DNA from: Sporolactobacillus sp. STSJ-5
Lineage (GTDB): Bacteria > Bacillota > Bacilli > Bacillales > Sporolactobacillaceae
NCBI RefSeq assembly: GCF_024385605.1
Contig: NZ_JANFOJ010000003.1
Span: 1 to 64,000 of the forward strand
Direction: 5' to 3'
DNA length: 64,000 nucleotides
The translations under genes and the position numbers were made by a program. Each line of letters opens with the position of its first letter. Position 1 is the stretch's first letter. This document shows positions 61,823-64,000 of the stretch, piece after piece. The notes under the pieces are model-generated. The model worked only from the letters and a program-made list of their open reading frames with translations. It was not told where the DNA came from and ran no database searches.

Positions 61823-63055
61823 TTGAGTAAACGAGGAAGCAGGCGTAATCGCGGTAGACAGCGCATTCGGTCGGAACCGATAACCCAACCTACTGCACTT
61901 GTGCAATGGCTTGCAGGAGAGGATTTATCCTCGCTCGCAGTGACCGGATACACTCGGTTATCTGACAATCCGGAAGTCCGCATGTGTGTGAACCGCATTG
62001 CTGATCTGATCAGCAGCATGACAATCCAGCTGATGCAGAATACAGAAGACGGCGATATTCGTGTAAAGAATGAATTGTCACGAAAAATCGACATCAATCC
62101 ATATTCGCTGATGACGCGAAAGAACTGGATGTACAGCATTGTTTACAATCTCTTGCTGGACGGAAAGGGAAATAGCGTTGTCTATCCTAAAGTGGATAGC
62201 GGCGGTTATATCGCAGATCTTCAGCCACTACCACCTTCACAATTCAGCTTTTGGGATACTCCGGATGGTTATCAGGTGCTTTATGGCGGCAATCGATACA
62301 ACCATGATGAGGTGCTGCATTTTGTAATTAACCCGGATCCGGAACGCCCATGGATTGGACAAGGATTCCGGGTGGTCCTGAAGGATATTGTTGACAATCT
62401 GAAACAGGCAAGCAAAACAAAAAATGGCTTTATGCAAGACAAATGGAAGCCATCGGTAATCATTTCGGTTGACGCGATGACCGATGAACTTTCTAGTAAA
62501 GAGGGACGCGAGAAGGTTCTTCAACGGTATATTGACGATACCGGAGGCGGGAAACCGTGGATTGTACCTTCCGAACTCATAAAAGTTGATCAGGTCAAGC
62601 CGTTGTCTCTTAATGACCTTGCCATTAATGACGCGGTGCAATTGGATAAACGAACGGTAGCGGGAATCTTTGGGGTGCCGGCTTTTTTCGTTGGTGTCGG
62701 TGATTTTAAAAAAGACGAGTACAACGCATTTATTAATTCGCGTATTCTACCGATCGCCCAGGGAATTGTCCAGGAGCTGACACGCAAACTTCTTTACTCG
62801 CCTGACCTTTATTTCCGCTTTAATCCGCGTTCGCTCTATGCATATGACATTCAACAGCTTGCCACGGTTGGTGGAGATATGTACGTGCGCGGCATCATGA
62901 CCGGCAATGAGGTTCGTGATTGGCTTGGCCAGACGCCGCTTCCTGGTCTTGATGAGCTGAAAATACTTGAGAATTTTATACCAGCAAGCATGATTGGCGA
63001 TCAAAAGAAATTGAACCCTGGACAAGGAGGTGGAGGAAGTGGCGGATCGGAATAA
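61823..63055 (+). CDS. Phage portal protein (HK97 family)
   Basis: Forms the dodecameric ring through which DNA enters the head. The 410 residues match HK97-type portals: a [15 protein letters not shown] segment, then [12 protein letters not shown], the [19 protein letters not shown] region and the [13 protein letters not shown]-like crown (here [17 protein letters not shown]). TTG start after GGGAGGGTGATG. Overlaps the protease gene. Confidence 0.93.
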   Translation: MSKRGSRRNRGRQRIRSEPITQPTALVQWLAGEDLSSLAVTGYTRLSDNPEVRMCVNRIADLISSMTIQLMQNTEDGDIRVKNELSRKIDINPYSLMTRKNWMYSIVYNLLLDGKGNSVVYPKVDSGGYIADLQPLPPSQFSFWDTPDGYQVLYGGNRYNHDEVLHFVINPDPERPWIGQGFRVVLKDIVDNLKQASKTKNGFMQDKWKPSVIISVDAMTDELSSKEGREKVLQRYIDDTGGGKPWIVPSELIKVDQVKPLSLNDLAINDAVQLDKRTVAGIFGVPAFFVGVGDFKKDEYNAFINSRILPIAQGIVQELTRKLLYSPDLYFRFNPRSLYAYDIQQLATVGGDMYVRGIMTGNEVRDWLGQTPLPGLDELKILENFIPASMIGDQKKLNPGQGGGGSGGSE

Positions 63056-63620
63056 AAAGCAGGTGCGCACAGCAAATCTTGGTTTTAAAACAAGAGAAGC
63101 TGATGGACAGGATCCGGTGATTGAAGGATATTTTGCCGTATTCGGTCAACAGACAGAGCTGTTTCCAGGTGGATTTGAAGAGGTTGCTCCGGGCGCTTTT
63201 GATAATACGCTTGGCAATGACATTCGCGCATTGATTAACCATGACACAACGTTGGTTCTCGGCCGTAATAAAGCCGGTACACTCGAACTGAGAGCCGATG
63301 CACATGGCTTATGGGGAAGCATAAAGATCAACTCAAATGATTCGGATGCAATGAACGTCTATGAGCGCGTCAAGCGTGGCGATGTTTCACAATGCTCATT
63401 CGGATTTAACATCAACAAAGAAGATGTTGACTTTGGTGATGACGGAACGGTTAAGTGGACGCTTCGCGACATTGATCTGCAAGAAGTATCCATATGCACG
63501 TTCCCTGCCTACGAAGATACGGCGATCCAAGCGCGAAAAGCGGAAATTGAACAGCACCGCACTAAGCAACTTGAATTGAAAAAACACAATTTGAAAGAGA
63601 GGCTGAAAAAATGGCACTAA
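63039..63620 (+). CDS. HK97-family prohead protease
   Basis: Maturation protease (S78) that removes scaffolding from the procapsid. The 193 residues have the catalytic histidine in [11 protein letters not shown] and serine in DVSQCSFGF, with [10 protein letters not shown] later. The GTG at 63039 follows AAGGAGG; the GTG at 63030 overlaps that site. It precedes and overlaps the capsid gene. Confidence 0.93.
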   Translation: MADRNKKQVRTANLGFKTREADGQDPVIEGYFAVFGQQTELFPGGFEEVAPGAFDNTLGNDIRALINHDTTLVLGRNKAGTLELRADAHGLWGSIKINSNDSDAMNVYERVKRGDVSQCSFGFNINKEDVDFGDDGTVKWTLRDIDLQEVSICTFPAYEDTAIQARKAEIEQHRTKQLELKKHNLKERLKKWH

Positions 63621-64000
63621 AACAAATTATGCTGGCAAAGAAAATTCAGCAACGCAAGGCGGCACTTGAAGCTCTTACAGCAGAAGAAACAACACTCAAG
63701 ACACGTTCGGCAGAGGTCGAGCAAGCGATTGAGGAAGCGCAAACTGAAGAGGAAACCGCAGCTGTTGAAGAAGAAGTCAACAAGCTGGATACCGACAAAG
63801 CAGCCTTTGATGAGAAAAAAAGCAAACTTGAGGGCGAGATCACGCAACTTGAAACCGAACTTGAAGAGTTGAACAGCAAAGAGCCGCCAAAGCAGACGCG
63901 CTCGAACACAAGAAGCCAGGAGGGGGCAGAGGAAGGCATGAACAAATACCAGGTAAGGGAACTATTGAAGACCGGTGAATATTACAAGCGGGAAGAAGTT
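63611..64000 (+). CDS. HK97-type major capsid protein (5' part)
   Basis: Open to the window end (130 codons seen). The first roughly 100 residues form a long charged coiled coil ([19 protein letters not shown], then E/K/A-rich), the delta/scaffolding domain, followed by a KYQVRELLKTGEYYKREE stretch typical of the fold start. It overlaps the protease gene by ten bases. Confidence 0.85.
   Translation, partial: MALKQIMLAKKIQQRKAALEALTAEETTLKTRSAEVEQAIEEAQTEEETAAVEEEVNKLDTDKAAFDEKKSKLEGEITQLETELEELNSKEPPKQTRSNTRSQEGAEEGMNKYQVRELLKTGEYYKREEV

Overview
The window is a chromosomal segment of a low-GC, Gram-positive, endospore-forming member of the Bacillales. The gene order is that of the Bacillus subtilis ftsEX-uvrAB-hprK-trxB-rapZ-clpP region joined to the cggR-gapA-pgk-tpi-eno and secG-est-rnr-smpB-ssrA regions. 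A CotD-like spore coat gene, PpaX, Crh, WhiA, MinJ, AbrB, CtsR and CggR operators and a Bacillus-type tmRNA support this. A Sporolactobacillus-like genus is my best guess, but the sequence alone does not prove it.

Bases 1-45,450 are host backbone. They begin with an intergenic repeat cluster, then ftsE-ftsX-ctpB (cell-wall hydrolase control and a sporulation/processing protease), a HigBA/RelE-type toxin-antitoxin pair, minJ, abrB, uvrB-uvrA, yvlC-yvlD, hprK-lgt-ppaX, a TPR protein, trxB, rapZ-yvcK-whiA-crh, then clpP and ddl on the minus strand, a tRNA-Arg(CCG), a cotD-like coat gene, corA and rpoN. The glycolytic block cggR-gapA-pgk-tpiA-eno follows without the usual gpmI. After it come tatA-tatC, secG-est-rnr, the trehalose operon treP-treA-treR with a HAD phosphatase, and smpB-ssrA. 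Carbon control is a theme. HprK and Crh feed CcpA-dependent repression, for which cre sites lie before treP. CggR, TreR and YvcK respond to fructose-bisphosphate, trehalose-6-phosphate and UDP-GlcNAc respectively (known from the families).

From 45,450 to the right edge the window holds the left part of a prophage integrated at the 3' end of ssrA. In order it carries a tyrosine integrase, a CI/LexA-like repressor and a divergent Cro-like gene with a set of matching 15-bp operators. An early replication/recombination module follows (SSB, DnaD-like initiator with in-gene 11-bp-phased repeats, RecU, a PD-(D/E)XK-like protein, a PcfK/PcfJ pair, a DUF3102 protein and many small ORFs), then a sigma-like late regulator. 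A small autonomous SOS-box gene comes next. The HK97-type packaging/head module (HNH, terminase small and large, Gp49-like, portal, prohead protease, major capsid) is cut by the window end. The right attachment site is not in the window.

The most notable non-gene signals are four. The corA leader has mutually exclusive stems over the Shine-Dalgarno. The hprK leader is structured and contains an upstream ORF. The 6.4-6.56 kb interval folds into a closed multi-hairpin element. The phage initiator gene carries GCAATGC repeats phased at 11 bp, which cannot be a protein repeat.
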